From: Microbotryum silenes-acaulis
Taxonomy: Eukaryota; Basidiomycota; Microbotryomycetes; Microbotryales; Microbotryaceae
Reading direction: 5' to 3'
Assembly (NCBI GenBank): GCA_003665825.1
Contig: QPFY01000001.1
Location: 861,001 to 925,000 of the forward strand
Length of the DNA stretch: 64,000 nucleotides
Shown: positions 43,279 through 55,968 of the stretch, one piece after another
Layout of the letters: every line of letters begins with the position of its first letter
Position numbering within the stretch: the first letter of the stretch is position 1
Notes under the pieces: generated by a model
Told to the model about the DNA's origin: nothing
Databases searched by the model: none
What the model saw: the letters and a program-made list of their open reading frames with translations, nothing else
Program-made: the position numbers and the translations under genes

Positions 43279-45861
43279 GGCTGATGTAGGGAGGCGCAGA
43301 GGTGCGTTGACGGATTCCCGGTCACGATGCAGTCGGAGGTCAAAGTCAGGAGCGGCTGCTGCAGTGCCCAGTTGGAGTCTCCACCGCGGTCGACTGGACA
43401 TTTTCGGCGGATTAAGGCCGAGGGCTTTCCAGCTTGGGACGCGTCCTTGGGGTACGGCATTGTCTTCAAAAAGATTGGCTTCTTCACAGTGCTCGTCAAA
43501 TGTGGATCCACCGCAGCGGGTAATGTGCTCCTTTTCGAGTGAGCTCAAGGCTCCCGACTCCCCCGAGCACGGCGCAGAGACAACTGTGACAAGATAATTG
43601 CACCATCAGATCAAAATGCTCTACCAACAAACAAAAAAAAACCCCAAGAAAGGTGTACGGCCTTATTGACAGTTCTCCCGACATGTAGCCAAATAGATCT
43701 ACCCGCAAAAGGTAGCAATTCGGGATCGAGACAACCTCTAAGAGAACCGCGTTTCAACTTCCCTAAAAGGGAAACATGAACATCCGTCTTGCAATCCCTG
43801 AATCCCTTCCATCCCCTAGGAGAATGACGAACATGGAAGGACTGTCAAGTAAAGGGTGCAGAGGCAGTCGACCTGTGAGCAGTGTCGCTGCCGAGAGTGG
43901 GTGTGGGTCGAGCGCCCCCGAATATGAAAGGGAGAGAACACTAAGGTGGAATGAGGCGCACTGACGAGCGTCTACAAGTCGACAGGAGCAACCCGTGAGA
44001 CGACTTGTTCAAGACGTTGGTGAAGCTTAGACTCGTGGGCCAGAGTGCGACCCAGTGAGGAGGGAGAAAAGCAGTTTCGCGAGGGGCTAAACCCCTGGTT
44101 CGCTGTGCTGGGTAGAAAGGACCATATCATATCGTGACGAGGTGCTCGTAGAAAGCCAAGTAAGCGTAGGATAAGTTGTTGGGCCGCGGGAAACAGATGA
44201 TGGAGCTGCTGGTGGAGCCGTGGGTGGGAGAAGAAGAAGAAAAGCGCCGGCAATTGCTTCGCACAGAGCATTGACCACGAGCCTTGAATTATACCTGATT
44301 AGATTCGCAGGGGTAAGCCGCAATGGCGCGTTTGTTATCAGGGTTTGCGACGGCTTCGACTCGCGCTCGACATCCTCACGTAGGTGTAAATCTGTGCAGC
44401 GGATGCTTTTGTTACACACTATGAAGAGGACTACAAATAATGGGCAAATCCTTGCGCTCTGGTTCCCATGATCAAACAAGGAATGACCACAAAAGCATGG
44501 CACCGCTGGTTCCGGACTGTCTCCGGAGCCACTGGGGAATCGCTATCGTTTGACGGAGAGGGCATGCTTGCGGCCAGGATTCCGAAGAGTGGGATTGGGA
44601 ATTTAGGGGAACGGAACGCAAGCAGAAGGGAAAACCTACCCCTGCCACGAGTCGGTAAGACGAAATTGCTCTGAGACACTCACCCGCTCCCACGCCGCCC
44701 GCGCCAGCCGATCTACTCTAGCGGGGTGCGATCTTCCGTCACGCCTTGGATAGTCGGTGTTCCCCGCGCGGAGTCCGACCGACAGCTGCACATAAAACAA
44801 GCATTACCTATGCCCACCCACCTAAAAGGTAACAGGAACGTGCAGCTCCTCCTAGGCCCGTGGTGCAGAGTATGTAGTTATCTTCGAGATTCTGAAGGTC
44901 TGTCAATGTGATTGGGGGGAGGTTGGCAGTTGGAAGGGCAATGAAGGCACCTGCAGCTTGCTGGCCGGTCGCTTCGGAAGTCGTGAGACTCTCATTGACC
45001 AATCATAACGCCGCCGTGACCCAGCGAGTCTTTTGAGAATCCGCGCGCCAGCGAGCAGCAAGCCAGCTCCTGCCAGCTCTGGCGGTCTGAAGCTGGCCAA
45101 GCGGTTTCCGTGCCACCCACGGCTTGATCCTCCTAGCCGTATTCCGGTTGCAACCGCCCAGCCTCCGCCCATCCTTTCTATCTCGTCCTTCATTTCGCAC
45201 CTTTCTATTTCGGCTAGAACCCGACGCCCGACATTGGCCGCACCACTACTTTGTGCGGCCTCACAAGGCCTGTATAGGCGTCAGGACACTTCGGCCGACT
45301 AGGTCTTCGCACTCCGGCGCTCGCCCAGGTGCACCGGCTACCGTTACCTGCCGTCAAGGTGGACCTCCAGTCGAATATTGGGCGCACGTCTTGTGGAATC
45401 CAGAGGTGAGAATTGCTCTGTCGAGGGTGTTGGAAGCCCACGCGGCGCAGGGGCGAGCTCGTAGAGCTCCAGCGTGTGAGCGATTGGCACGCACTTGCGC
45501 CGGTGTCGACGATGTCGAGTCCCTCGATTGATCGCCGGGCGACGATCTGGCCCCTCAATGATAGCAACTCGCTGACCGCCTGTTACCGCATTCATTGGCA
45601 TGCTCTCATCGGCATCCACTCCCCAGATTAGACCCCGAATCGCAGTCGCCTCGAATCCGACTACATCGGACTTTGCGGGCCGAATCTAGAGCCACGGTCC
45701 CGTTACGACATCGACCGGGCGCGGGTGTGTCGCCTTCATTGCGAAATCGACCGACGACATCACCGAGCGGCAACGCCTGCAAGCGACTACATCACTTTGT
45801 ACCAACTTGCAGCAAAAGTCTCCACAACTTATACCGAGAGGAATCGATCTAATCTCGCTGT
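43279..45861. other. 2.6-kb upstream region of the GDS1-like gene
   Basis: No gene supported. 43610-43640 holds a run of A; 44200-44270 is purine-rich. 45000-45860 is probably the long 5' leader of the following gene and contains several short upstream open frames (for example 45033-45302 and 45124-45531), which could act as uORFs if transcribed. A long regulatory region is common upstream of fungal developmental regulators. Confidence 0.45.
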
Positions 45862-48800
45862 ATGCAGCTCAACGAGGCTGACAGCGCCGTCGTAGCGGCT
45901 CAATTCTCGCAACAGCCCCCGCACGTGAATGGCGGCGGGAACAACGGCTCAACTGATCCAATGTCTTCCCATAACGGTCTACCGACCGCTCAACAGCAAC
46001 CGCTGCTCTCGAATCCAAGCTCACCACCGACAGCAAATGCACAGGCTCAGACGAGTACGCACGTGCTACAGCTGACGCCCGTGCAAGCCGAAGCGCTCGC
46101 TAGTTTGGGACTGTCGGCTCTCATTACGAGCCCGACGACCACAACCGCCAAATCCGTCACGTCGAATTCAGAACCACACACACCACAATCACCAGCATTT
46201 CCACAGCGTGCCTCAGATATGAACGCATCGCCGTTCACGCGGGTCAATGGGCCGACGCCGGCGGCAATCGCTGCGAGTTTAGGAGTCGGGGGAGCCCTGA
46301 CGGCCGCATCCCGAGCTCTGGCCCAGGAGATGGAGCTGGCGTACCCGACAGCACCTTCTTCGGGCGCACCCCCGACCCCGTCCACCGCACCGCCGACACC
46401 GTACTACTTTGCGTCGTCGGTTGGGAATGGGGCCAGCGGGAGTGGGGCAGCTACCCCATCCCTGCAGGCGATTGCCAGAGTGACGCCGCCCCCTCCTGCG
46501 AACTCACCGATGATCGCAACGGCGACGCCAGCCTCGAGTATTGTCCCCCCGCAGCCGGCCCATTCGGCTCCTCCAACGCGACATCACCCTTACGCCCATC
46601 CAGCACACCCTCGACCTCTGCATGCGAATACGGCGTCCGTGTCCTCCATCCCGCACTATCTCTCCACCAGTGTCGCCGCATCACCGGCGGCCGACTCGCC
46701 CCTATCGACCCCACCGATGCCTTCGACGGCGTTCTCTCCCGCGCCGCCGATACCTCCACCGCGAGTGCAGTCGGCCCCGATTCACATCACTTCGAACAAT
46801 GGCGAGCTGCTCCCTGGCGAGGGGCAATACACCGCCGAAGACGGGTACGGACGGGCCTCGAATGCTCTTGCATCTGTATTAGAACAACAGCATCACCACC
46901 AACAGCAGCAACAGCAACAACAGCAGAAGCAGCAACAGCAGCAGCAAGCCCAAGCTCAGCTTCATGCTGCCCAAGTCGTCCACGCCCAGGCGCATGCGCA
47001 GCAGGTTCAGGCGGATTGGGAAGCGCGAAGACTGCAGCACAACAGTCTAGTTGCGGCGATGGAGTCTAGTGCGGTGAACGGAGACTGGGAAGGCGATCGG
47101 GGTATGGCGGATGCCTCGCCGCAGCTCCTGGGCATTGAGGAAGCTCAGGCTCAAGCTCAAACCCAAAGCCAGTCTCTGGCCGCACCTCTGCAACTCGCTG
47201 GTCCCGCGTCGTCAGGCCAGCCGATGAACGCTCTTCTCACGACGCCGACGGCGATGCCTACGACGTCGAATGGCTACTACGAGTCTCCCAGTGCGCCTCC
47301 GGTTGCACCAGCGTTCAACTTCCCACCACCCCCGACCTTCCAGCCCGGTCCGAACCCGCACCCACCGCCGAACGAGACCGTCGCAGCTGCGATCGCATTG
47401 CTCAAGAACCGCTTGCCCATCTTAGAGGCCGCGCTCACGACGTCGACCAGCGATCTTGGCAATGACGAGGAGGAGATTTGGAAGGGCGTAGCGAGCGCGT
47501 ACAAGGAACTGAAGCGCATCATGAACGCCCGCAAGGGAGCTCGGAGGGAAGCTACAGCAGTTCAACAAAGCGCTGCTCAGAACTTTGCGATGGATCTCGA
47601 GTCGAACCCACCAACGTCGACTTCTGCGCCACCCACGGAGCGACCCATCACGGCGAGCACCATCTTCCTCAACACCCATGCGCCCCCACTCGTGCACTCG
47701 CAGTCTTCGCCCGAAGGATTGCCGACGATCGCAACCCAACGAGCGGCGCAGGCCCTGGCTCAAGCATCGAACGCCCAGTCGATGCAACGTCAGCAAGCAG
47801 CGATTCAGCAACAGGCGCAACAGATGCAACAGATGCAGCAGGCGGTCGCTCACCAGCAGCAACACGCCGCTCACGCTCACGAAGCGCAGGTCCAAGCGCA
47901 AGCACAGGCTCAAGCTCAAGCACAAGCACAGGCACAGGCACAGGCACAGGCTCAGGCTCAGGCGCAGGCGCAGGCGCAGGCGCAGGCTCAGGCTCAGGCT
48001 CAGATGCAAGCCGACATGCACGTACGAGCACAGCAAGAGGCTGCCGAACAACAGGCTCGAGCGGTTGCCGACGCGTCAGCACGAAGAGAGCAACAGTTCC
48101 AACAGGAGCAGTACCAGCAAGCCGTTTCAGCTCAACAGCAACAACAACATGCCGCCGCTGTCGCCGTTCAGGCCCAACATGTGCTTCAGGCCGAAGTGAG
48201 TCGCTTCTTATCAGGTTCTGAACCAATTAGTTTTACGCGTGCTCACCGCGGAACCCTTTCGCTTTGGCCAGCAACAGCATCGCCAAGATTTCGAGGCCCA
48301 GACGAACACGGTAGCTGCTCAACAGCAGCAAGATTTCGTCTTGGCAGCGACCGCCGCCGCTGCAGCAGCAGCCCAACTACCTTCGGGAGTAGTGGCAGCC
48401 AATGGCAGCGTGCCGTCTCACTCGCCGATGCCGATGCCGCCTACCATGGCCACCATCACCTCGGTCAACTCGACTCAGTCCCACCCCCTGTCGCCGAATA
48501 CGATGCAAGCCAAGCTTTACGGTCGCGCTCGCACTGTCTCACAACCCACCCTCGGCGCTTTTGCGACGAGCTCGGCTCCGCTGTCTTTCTACGATGCCGA
48601 CTACTCGATGGGCGCCGTGATGCAACTGCAGATGTCTCTCGGTTCAGCTTCCGCGAACGGAGGAGTGCATCCTCAGCCCGGTACCCACCCAGCCCTGACG
48701 GCACTCTACCCGGAGGTCGTGGAAGCAAGCATGCTCGCGGGCGGATCTTCGGCCGAATCTGCCTTCGACGACATGAACAGAAGCGAGTGGAGGAGCGACC

Positions 48801-50764
48801 CAACACATGCCGCCTTGACGGCCGCGGTGACGAGCGTAGTCGAACCAACACTGGCAGCGCACGTCTCGCTCCAATCCCCGACCAGTGCAGGTGCTACACC
48901 GACCATCAGCTCGCGGCCCGCTCGGTCACGGGCAGCCTCCGGCTCGGGCTATGCTTCGGCTTCGGGCTCTCGTTCTCGCGCGGCTTCGGGCTCGGGCTAC
49001 CAGACTCTCTCCGAAACTCGCTCTCGCACGGCATCCTCGGCCAGCTCGGTGTTTGGCCCACCTTGCGAGGTCGATGACGAGGACGAGCTCGAGGACGAGT
49101 TCGAAGACGCCGTCGTCATCAAGTCCAACGCCGCGAGCTCGCTGGCGCAAACCTACGCGACCGTCTCACCCGAACTCCGCGCACGTATGGACCCCGTTTT
49201 CAATGAGTACCTGTGCGATTTGTGCTCTAACCTCGAAGCGACGGACTCGAAGGGCGAGGTCATTCATCAGACTTTGATGGCCAAGAAGATGGAACGGCTG
49301 GACCAGAGCGCCGATTTCCGCCCCTTCAAATTCCGAATAGCAGCCTTTACCTCCGCCTTCAGCGAGCGCCTCGTCGCTGCAGGATTCGCAGATGTCGACA
49401 TTCCGACCAAACGCGTGCGGCAGTACTTATGGTCGCAGTCGTGCATTTCGCGATACAACGACGACGGCAAGAAAGCCAAGTCGAAAGGGAACCACATCTG
49501 GACGATTGAAGCCAAGAAGGATCCCGAACGACGATGGGTGTTCCGCACGTTCGAGCGCTGCATCAAGGGAAACGCACCTCAGGTTGCCTTCGTCGGTTTG
49601 CCGTGGACGTGGGCGCCGCGAGTGTGGGACCCACAATGTTCGATCTCGCCCGCTCTCGTTACGTTCAGTTCGCCTTCTTTACCAACATGGCTGCATTGGC
49701 ACGATCACCTGTTGACCGGCGAAGCTCCCGAGTCCGCTCACGGCCAGACTTTCGAAATCGAGGCGGTTGCGTATATTCATGGGGCGACCGATCCGGGCAA
49801 ACCGAACGAGATCTCGTCCAAGGTCTCGATTCTTGTCGCTTCGCCCTCCGAACGAAATGGTAAGCTTACCTCATTTCTTTGAGCCCTGAGTTCGCGTTCG
49901 GACACTGACATGAATCTGCTTGTGCTTCCTTTTGCCTACGTCTTTGCGGCGCAATAGACGTCCTGTCGTTGAGCATGTCGAGCGATCACGATGTCTCGGC
50001 GCCCGTTTCTCAATCGGCGAGCCCTGTCATTTCAAGAGACACCTTCTTCTCACCGCGGATGCAACACGTGTCGTCAACGGACAGCGATGGTCGGGCTGAA
50101 CTGCAGCAGCAGCAGTATCACGCCGAGGCATCGAGATCGAACTTACTCCCTTCTCTCATGGGACCCGGTCACCCGATGAACCAGGGTCGACCCGAGTCGC
50201 CCTCTTCTACGCTCGCACAGCATCAGCAGAATCAGCAGAATCAAGAGGTCGCGCATAATCGACAACAAGAGCAACTGCTGCTCCAGCAGCAAATGTACGC
50301 GCAAGCCGCGGGTCAAATGCAACTCGACTCGGATCTGAACATAGTCAACACTGCCGACGATGCGGCGATGGAGTCTGATTCGGCCAGCTTGCATCGACAA
50401 TACGTCGCTATGGGGGTGCAAAGCCTCCGCGCATCACCAACGAGCTTCGAACAGCAGATGCAATCGCAGACAGCCGTTGCGCTCTCGTTCGCCCCGGCCG
50501 CCGAACTCGTAGCGAATGCACTCCACCAGGTTCAGGGCGATGGTTCCACCCCTAAAAGCTGTGAGTAAACTCGAGGTCTTCTTTATTCGGCCAGCTCGTG
50601 ACTCTTAGCTCATATTCATCCCTTTCCTTCACACTCAATTAGACTGCAACGGTCTCTTGAACAGCCATCCCGAAGCGGGCACGGCGTCGCAGATCGACGT
50701 CGGCCTACGCAACATCGCTCTGCGTGATCGTCGATCTTTCGATCACGGCGAGCCCATCTTGTAG
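45862..50764 (+). CDS. GDS1-like fungal transcriptional regulator with glutamine-rich tracts
   Basis: Four exons, 45862-48195, 48272-49859, 49958-50560 and 50643-50764, give 1548 residues. The first 1000 residues are low complexity: Pro/Ser/Thr-rich, a poly-Q run (about 46888-46950) and a long Gln-Ala dipeptide repeat (47886-48006). The conserved core is in exon 2: NEYLCDLCSNLEATDSKGEV, IHQTLMAKKMERLDQS, FRPFKFRIAAFTSAF, then KRVRQYLWSQSCISRYNDDG and KKAKSKGNHIWTIEAKK, a winged-helix-like region of Gds1-type fungal proteins. It is followed by an Ig-like segment with WAPRVWDPQ and SPSLPTWLHWHDHLLTGEAP. The C-terminal part is again Gln-rich. Likely nuclear and regulatory; targets unknown. The family name is from memory of the conserved block and should be checked. 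Confidence 0.75.
47886..48006 (+). repeat. Gln-Ala dipeptide coding repeat (CAGGCN)n
   Basis: About twenty tandem six-base units of the type CAAGCA/CAGGCT/CAGGCG within the GDS1-like gene, coding alternating Gln and Ala. Likely length-variable between strains. Confidence 0.85.
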
Positions 50765-51424
50765 ATCGCCATCGTGCGATTTCATCGTCTGCACCCCCAC
50801 CTGTATCGGATAACACCCCTGTTGTCTCGTCCTGTATCGTCTCCGCTCTGCGCAGCACCGCTTTTGCTCCTCATATACCTCTCTTCCGGCTTCACTGCGC
50901 CTCACCCCATCACCTCGGAACTGGACGCTCTTAGCGGACGAGTTTTTTGTACAAACGATCTGGCTGTAGAAGACTGTGAGAGCCTTGATGTTGGAAAAGA
51001 TGAATGTGACTCTATTGCGTTGGGAGCGAGTGGAGCTCGACGTCTTCATGCTCTGGGAAACACGCTGGATGCTTTGAACTGCAGCAAGATGGAACATTCT
51101 ACTGAAACGAAGCACTTCGGGAGCGGATGAGATCCGGAGGTGTGCAAGCGGCGGAACGTGCTAAGGTGCTTAGGACGAGTTGTGGACCCCTTACCCTACA
51201 AAAACGTTGAGAGCGAAGACGACAAGCTTTGACGATACAGTTTAGAGGAACAGTAAGCACGTTTGGAGTGTTGGAAGACGAGACTGCGAAGGATAGCAAA
51301 GCACATGCTCATCCGCGGGAGCTTGACGCGAGAGGTCCGGCGGCGTTAGGACGAGCAGCAGCCCCGACGGTGCCAGGAGCCGACGCGCTGACCACCCCAC
51401 CGCCTTGGATTTTGATTACACCAG
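50765..51424. other. Spacer between the GDS1-like gene and the lipase catalytic half
   Basis: No gene supported. The last part before 51425 reads as the 3' end of an intron (TTTGATTACACCAG). The left breakpoint of the proposed inversion should lie here. Confidence 0.45.
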
Positions 51425-52445
51425 CTCAAGCACATCGCGGAAACGTTGTCACCGGACCCCGAAAGCTCGCCTGTTCCTCTCTTCGTCACCGGTCATTCTC
51501 TCGGCTCTGCTCTTGCTTCGTTGTTGTACACGCGACTGTTGCGTGTTCCCTGCGACCTCGGGAAAGGTATCGTGCTCAGGGACTGCAACCTCTACGGAAC
51601 CCCTCGTGTAAGTTACTCGCGTCGAGGAATCTCTTTCTTGGAGGTTCCGGTGAAGCGTGCCTCATCGACGCATCTTTGCTTCCTGCAACAGCTCGGAGAT
51701 GCCCAGTTCGCTGCCAAGTTTGAAGAGTCGACCATCAGTAAGTAATGTGGCTCGGCCCCGCCAAGTGCCAGCGCGAATGAACACTCATCCGCTCCTCTTC
51801 ACAGCGCCCATCAACCGTCCCAACATTATGTGGCGTGTTGAGAACAATCGAGACATCGTGACCCGGATCCCTCCCGGCTTTGCTCGCCCTCAGGCCGCTG
51901 GCATGGTCGGCACCTCGATGTCGGTCCTCAATTACGCCCACATCGGGGTGGAGATCTACCTTAGGCCCAACAAAGCACCCTATTATGAAGCGGACACCAC
52001 CCAACTACACCATGCGACGCGTGTCGTCATCGTCCAAGATGGTTCGCAACATCCTCCCATGAGCTCACGCTCGGTCGCCTACAATTCGAGCTATACCAAC
52101 GCACTTCGTTGGGCGATGTGCTTTCTTTTGCCCGACTTCGCGTGGGATCACCTCCCTGCTTCGTACGCTCAAGTGAGTCGAACTGAGGCTAGGTTGACAG
52201 AGACATGCCAAATATTGGAGTTTCTTATTACTTTCACTGGTACTCTCTCACAGCACCTTGACCAGATTACGGCAACGGGTGTCGGAGGATCCGCTCGCGG
52301 AAAGGGGCAGGAAGCGCTCACCCCGGCGCTCCCTGCGCAGAGTCCGAGTCAAGCGAAGCTGCCTCCCACCTGGAACAGGATCTGCCCGAAACCGTCGGTG
52401 CGCTCATCGAACATGGGGAAGAGCGAGGTCGCAAAACCTTCGTGA
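51425..52445 (+). pseudogene. Class-3 lipase, catalytic C-terminal half (separated from N-terminal half)
   Basis: The frame begins abruptly after an intron acceptor with LKHIAETL, then LFVTGHSLGSALASLLYTRL carrying the nucleophile serine of GHSLG. Further exons give CNLYGTPR, GDAQFAAKFEE, PINRPNIMWRVENNRDIVTR (candidate catalytic Asp) and SVLNYAHIGVEIYLRP (candidate catalytic His), then RWAMCFLLPDFAWDHLPASY and, after one more intron, HLDQITATG. Splice joins are clean and no stop interrupts the exons. There is no start exon upstream on this strand: the matching N-terminal half lies on the opposite strand at 52370-53638. As it stands this half cannot be translated as a complete lipase. Confidence 0.75.
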
Positions 52446-53638
52446 ACAGTGCCATCGCCGAACCAGCTCGTCGCGTTGATGCGGGTGATCGTAGCATTAG
52501 TCAAGAACTCGGCGTAGCTACGCAGCGAGGGTGGGTAACGGAGGGCAAGGGTGGTCAGGCCCCTCGGAGTAATGGGGATGGTGTCCCAAAGCAATGCACT
52601 TACTTGCTCGGCGTCGTTCCCTTAAAGACTAGAACGATAAAGGGCTTCTCCTCACCTGATTGCGTGTAGAAGGCGCTCGCAGAAGGGCCACTCGTAGACG
52701 AGAGATCAGAGATGCCTTCGTAGTTCAAGTCCCACTTAGCCGCTTGTTCCCGAATGGTGGTCTCACTGTCGAGCAGAAGTACCTCGGCGCCTTGGACATC
52801 ACCCCGGGCAGCCTTGGCTACGGCCTTCTCGACGAGCTTGTCGTCGCGCTCGTATACGAGAGCACACATACTCAGGCACGCTTTTGCGACATCGAGGTCA
52901 AAGATGCGGTTCGTCTTGGGGGGTGAGCTGGGGAGCGCTCCCGGTGCTACGGCGTCGGGGAAAGTCGTCTTCAGCCCTCTGAGAGTCGCACGAGCCAATC
53001 GGATCGTATTTGCCGATTGAGCAGAGTTGATCAATGCGGGAGAAGCCCAGTTGACTGCGCTGTACCCATCGGCGTACTTGCGGCTGATGTAGTTGATCAG
53101 CGCCGATCCGCCGATGCTCGAAGCAAGGTAGAGCCCAAAGATCGCAACGAACAGGATCGTGTAGATGCCCTTTGAGAGAAGTATTCAGTCGGTTAATCTG
53201 GGTTGGAAGACTATATTGTGCAGGGCGAGTCCAGATGGCAGGGAGCGTGAGCTCCTCTCGGGCGGCGCGGGAGCGAACGACCTTCCGTCACCGCCGACGA
53301 TTCGGTCGTAGCAAATCAAAAGCACAACCAAGAACCCCATCTAATCAGTTGAAGCTTACCGGATAGATGATCAGGGTTGCAATCGTAGAGAGAGGGTCGA
53401 ACAAAATCGAAGCAGGTGCAACGACGAGGGTCGTCAGGAAAGCAAGCGTGTTGCCCGCGACGTAGTGAAAGAAGGCGTAGAAGAGCGAGCTACGGCTATG
53501 CTGAATGAATGAATCGCCACGACAACTCAAGACGGACACGAGCTCTTCGACATGCACAGCGAGGCGCTGCGGCTGACCTCCAGTGGCTGCGTCACGACCC
53601 TGGGCGAGCGTCTGCTCGTTGTGGCCTGATTGCGACAT
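52370..53638 (-). pseudogene. Class-3 lipase, N-terminal half (separated from catalytic half)
   Basis: Starts at 53638 with MSQSGHNEQTLAQG. After introns it has several hydrophobic spans (FLTTLVVAPASILF; GIYTILFVAIFGLYLASSI), then the lipase lead-in FDLDVAKACLSMCALVYE and PFIVLVFKGTTPS with the oxyanion-side motif. The next exon is NYAEFLTNATITRI, HEGFATSLFPMFDE and GFGQILFQ, ending at 52370 in a good GTGGGA donor. On this strand nothing lipase-like follows; the continuation LKHIAETL...GHSLG is found on the plus strand at 51425. The exons look undamaged, pointing to a recent rearrangement or an assembly error rather than slow decay. Confidence 0.75.
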
Positions 53639-53858
53639 GGTGCTGGACGACTGCTCCCTCGTACGACACAGTCGGCAGGCAGCGGTAGATACAGGTTCGG
53701 CAAGGTGGGCGGGGCAAGATCAGATCAGCATCTTCCGAACTGGGTTGTTGAACGCGACTGAGATTCGCTTCGAGCTATGAGGGAGGGGATGCCGAGCAAC
53801 ACGGGGAGGGGATAACGAGCAACAAAAAGAGTGGATAGCGAGCAACAGAGGGAGGAAG

Positions 53859-54569
53859 ATGGGGGAAGAGAATGAGGACAGAAGGCGCGATGCACTTGGA
53901 TGGTGCGAGGTTGCACCAAAGCCGATTGTCCGGCCTGTGGCACGCACGGACCGCAGCTCCTCGGTTTCGATCAACAATGAGGCCCGCTATCCCTCGCTGG
54001 ACGACGGCTCTCGACTCAAGTGGCCAACAGATCTCACAAAGTCACAGAAGCAACAGTTCTGGACCTGGTTCAACAGTCAATGGGCAACAGCGGTCGAAAA
54101 GGACGTTCACTGGAAGCTGATCTTCGGGGCGACGCCGACATGCGTTCTGCAACATCACCATGGTCACACTGCATCTGATGGGTGTCCACAGTGCGGCCAA
54201 CGACACACCTTCATGCATTTCTACTTTGAATGTGACCATTCACGTGAGTTCTGGCGCCTGACCTTGCAGCTGCTGAGGATTGCACTTGGCCAGGCAGGTG
54301 ACTTCCAACCTGGCGAAGTTGACTCTCCTCAGATCATGCTTGGCCTTCCTCGGGTGCGTGGCGGAAGTCGTGACTCTCGGACCTACATCGTCGTTCGAGT
54401 CGTTCTTGCGATTGCTTTCAACAAGCTCTACCTTGCTCGATGGCATCAGTACAAGGATCAAATTCCCCTACCAACCCCGTACTTTCTTACTCGCGAAGTC
54501 CGCTCGCATCTCAAATTCCGACTTCGACGTCTGCCAGACGGCGAGCTTGTGGACCAGATGTTTTCATGA
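53859..54569 (+). mobile_element. 5'-truncated LINE-type retrotransposon, C-terminal ORF remnant
   Basis: An open frame of 236 codons whose centre reads WKLIFGATPTCVLQHHHGHT followed by the zinc-binding C-terminal signature CPQCGQRHTFMHFYFEC and SREFWRL. Cys-x2-Cys...His...Cys followed by FW is typical of the end of the reverse-transcriptase ORF in Tad/L1-like fungal LINEs. No reverse-transcriptase domain precedes it, so this is a 5'-truncated copy. The presumed 3' untranslated part runs on to an A-rich stretch (ACAAACAAACAAAAAAAC, about 54829-54847) that may be its tail. The upstream flank (53790-53850) has repeated GAGCAACA words. Confidence 0.65.
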
Positions 54570-54847
54570 GTACGGAGTTTCTGAGTTTTATCTCCTGATT
54601 TTCCTCCCCTCTCCTCTCTCTCTTTCTCGATTGTGCCTATTCTTTAACACCGTGGAATAGGAAGGGTGGTTGGTGCTCACATGATTGGAATCACACTTTT
54701 GGTGGTTTCAGGAGTGTGGGGGCTGCATGGATCTAGTGGCTATGACTTTACATAAGTCCAACCCCCCTTTTCAAGAAACATTGATTTTGCGTAGATAACC
54801 GAATATGTGAAATCTAATCAGGCTTGATACAAACAAACAAAAAAACA

Positions 54848-55968
54848 TCTCGATCAACGTCAGCTCCTCGGTCGAAGGTCTTGGCCGACCGTCACTACCG
54901 AGTACAGAGCTTTTCATTTACTCAAATCACCCTTACTACAGTGATCAACTACTCGAGCTCAGCGTGGATGCATACACTCATCTTCGCCCACCGCAACTCA
55001 CGACACAAATCTCGTGAAGATTTTGCACTGGACCTTGACAATGCTGCACGAGTATGCCCGAGTCAAGAATTCTTCTGCTGCAGCTGCCAGAGTCATTCTC
55101 CTAGGGTAATGTGTTCGGCAATGTGCCAAATCAAAATGCTCTCCGACAGTATTTGTGTTTTGGTGTGCCACTAGGGACGCGTCGCGACGTTATTGTCGCA
55201 CCATGATGATGAACACCGTCGGCCCCGTGCACGGAGACATTTTGGCCAGCGGTCGCGTCGTGCTGCGCGGTGGTCCTCACCTGTCCCTGCACAAGCATTG
55301 CTCGATAATTACAGATGTCGAGCATTTTTACTTGGCTATTTTCAACTACTGACTACTGCAACTAGACCAATTTCACCTCGCCTCTGGAATATAATCAGCA
55401 CTGTGACTTGTCATCCCGGAGGATAATTGAGCTCACCATTCCACCCGAAATTGTCATGGTTTCCGATGTAGACGACAATGCTGACTACCAGCCGAAATTC
55501 ATCCACCTGCTGTCCCATACCTACCTCTCCAGACAGCGGATTGTAGCTCAGGATTAGTGCAAAATAACGCGTTGGTGACCCAGGCATGCCGGAGCACTTG
55601 GGCGGCAAGTCGGATCGTTTCATGATCGGACGTTGAAGTCCTAGGCGCGGCCTGGCGCGGCTGTAGCTCCCGTCACGGTCGCGCGTCTGGGCGCGAGCTG
55701 GCGCGCTCACGACCAGGCGCGAGCTGGCGCGATTATTGTCAGCGGGCCGAACGTTAGGCCTCAGGCAAGCTCAGGCATGGCTCAAATCGGCCTTGTGTGA
55801 GGCGCTCCCTTTCGCTCCCTTTCGCATCCTACAGTCCAGCGTTGCCTGCTGCGAGCTTTGGAATTGCCTTCATCCGCCGTCGTCGCCCCTTGATTTACGC
55901 CCTCCACCCGTCGAACCTGCGTGGCGCCTCCTAAATCGACGATCGCCGCTTCTTGACCGTGCTCGATC
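54848..55968. other. Spacer, no supported gene
   Basis: Between the LINE remnant and cyclin B. 55640-55740 is very GC-rich and contains GGCGCGAGCTGGCGCG twice. The part after 55850 is the likely promoter and leader of the cyclin gene. Confidence 0.45.

Noticed and set aside
45033..45531. Overlapping short frames upstream of the GDS1-like gene considered as a separate small gene
   Set aside because: No motif or splice support; better described as possible upstream open frames in a long leader.
48196..49077. Continuation of the long frame of the GDS1-like gene beyond 48195
   Set aside because: A GTGAGT donor at 48196 and the conserved domain in another frame from 48272 show this stretch is intron and antiphase reading of exon 2.
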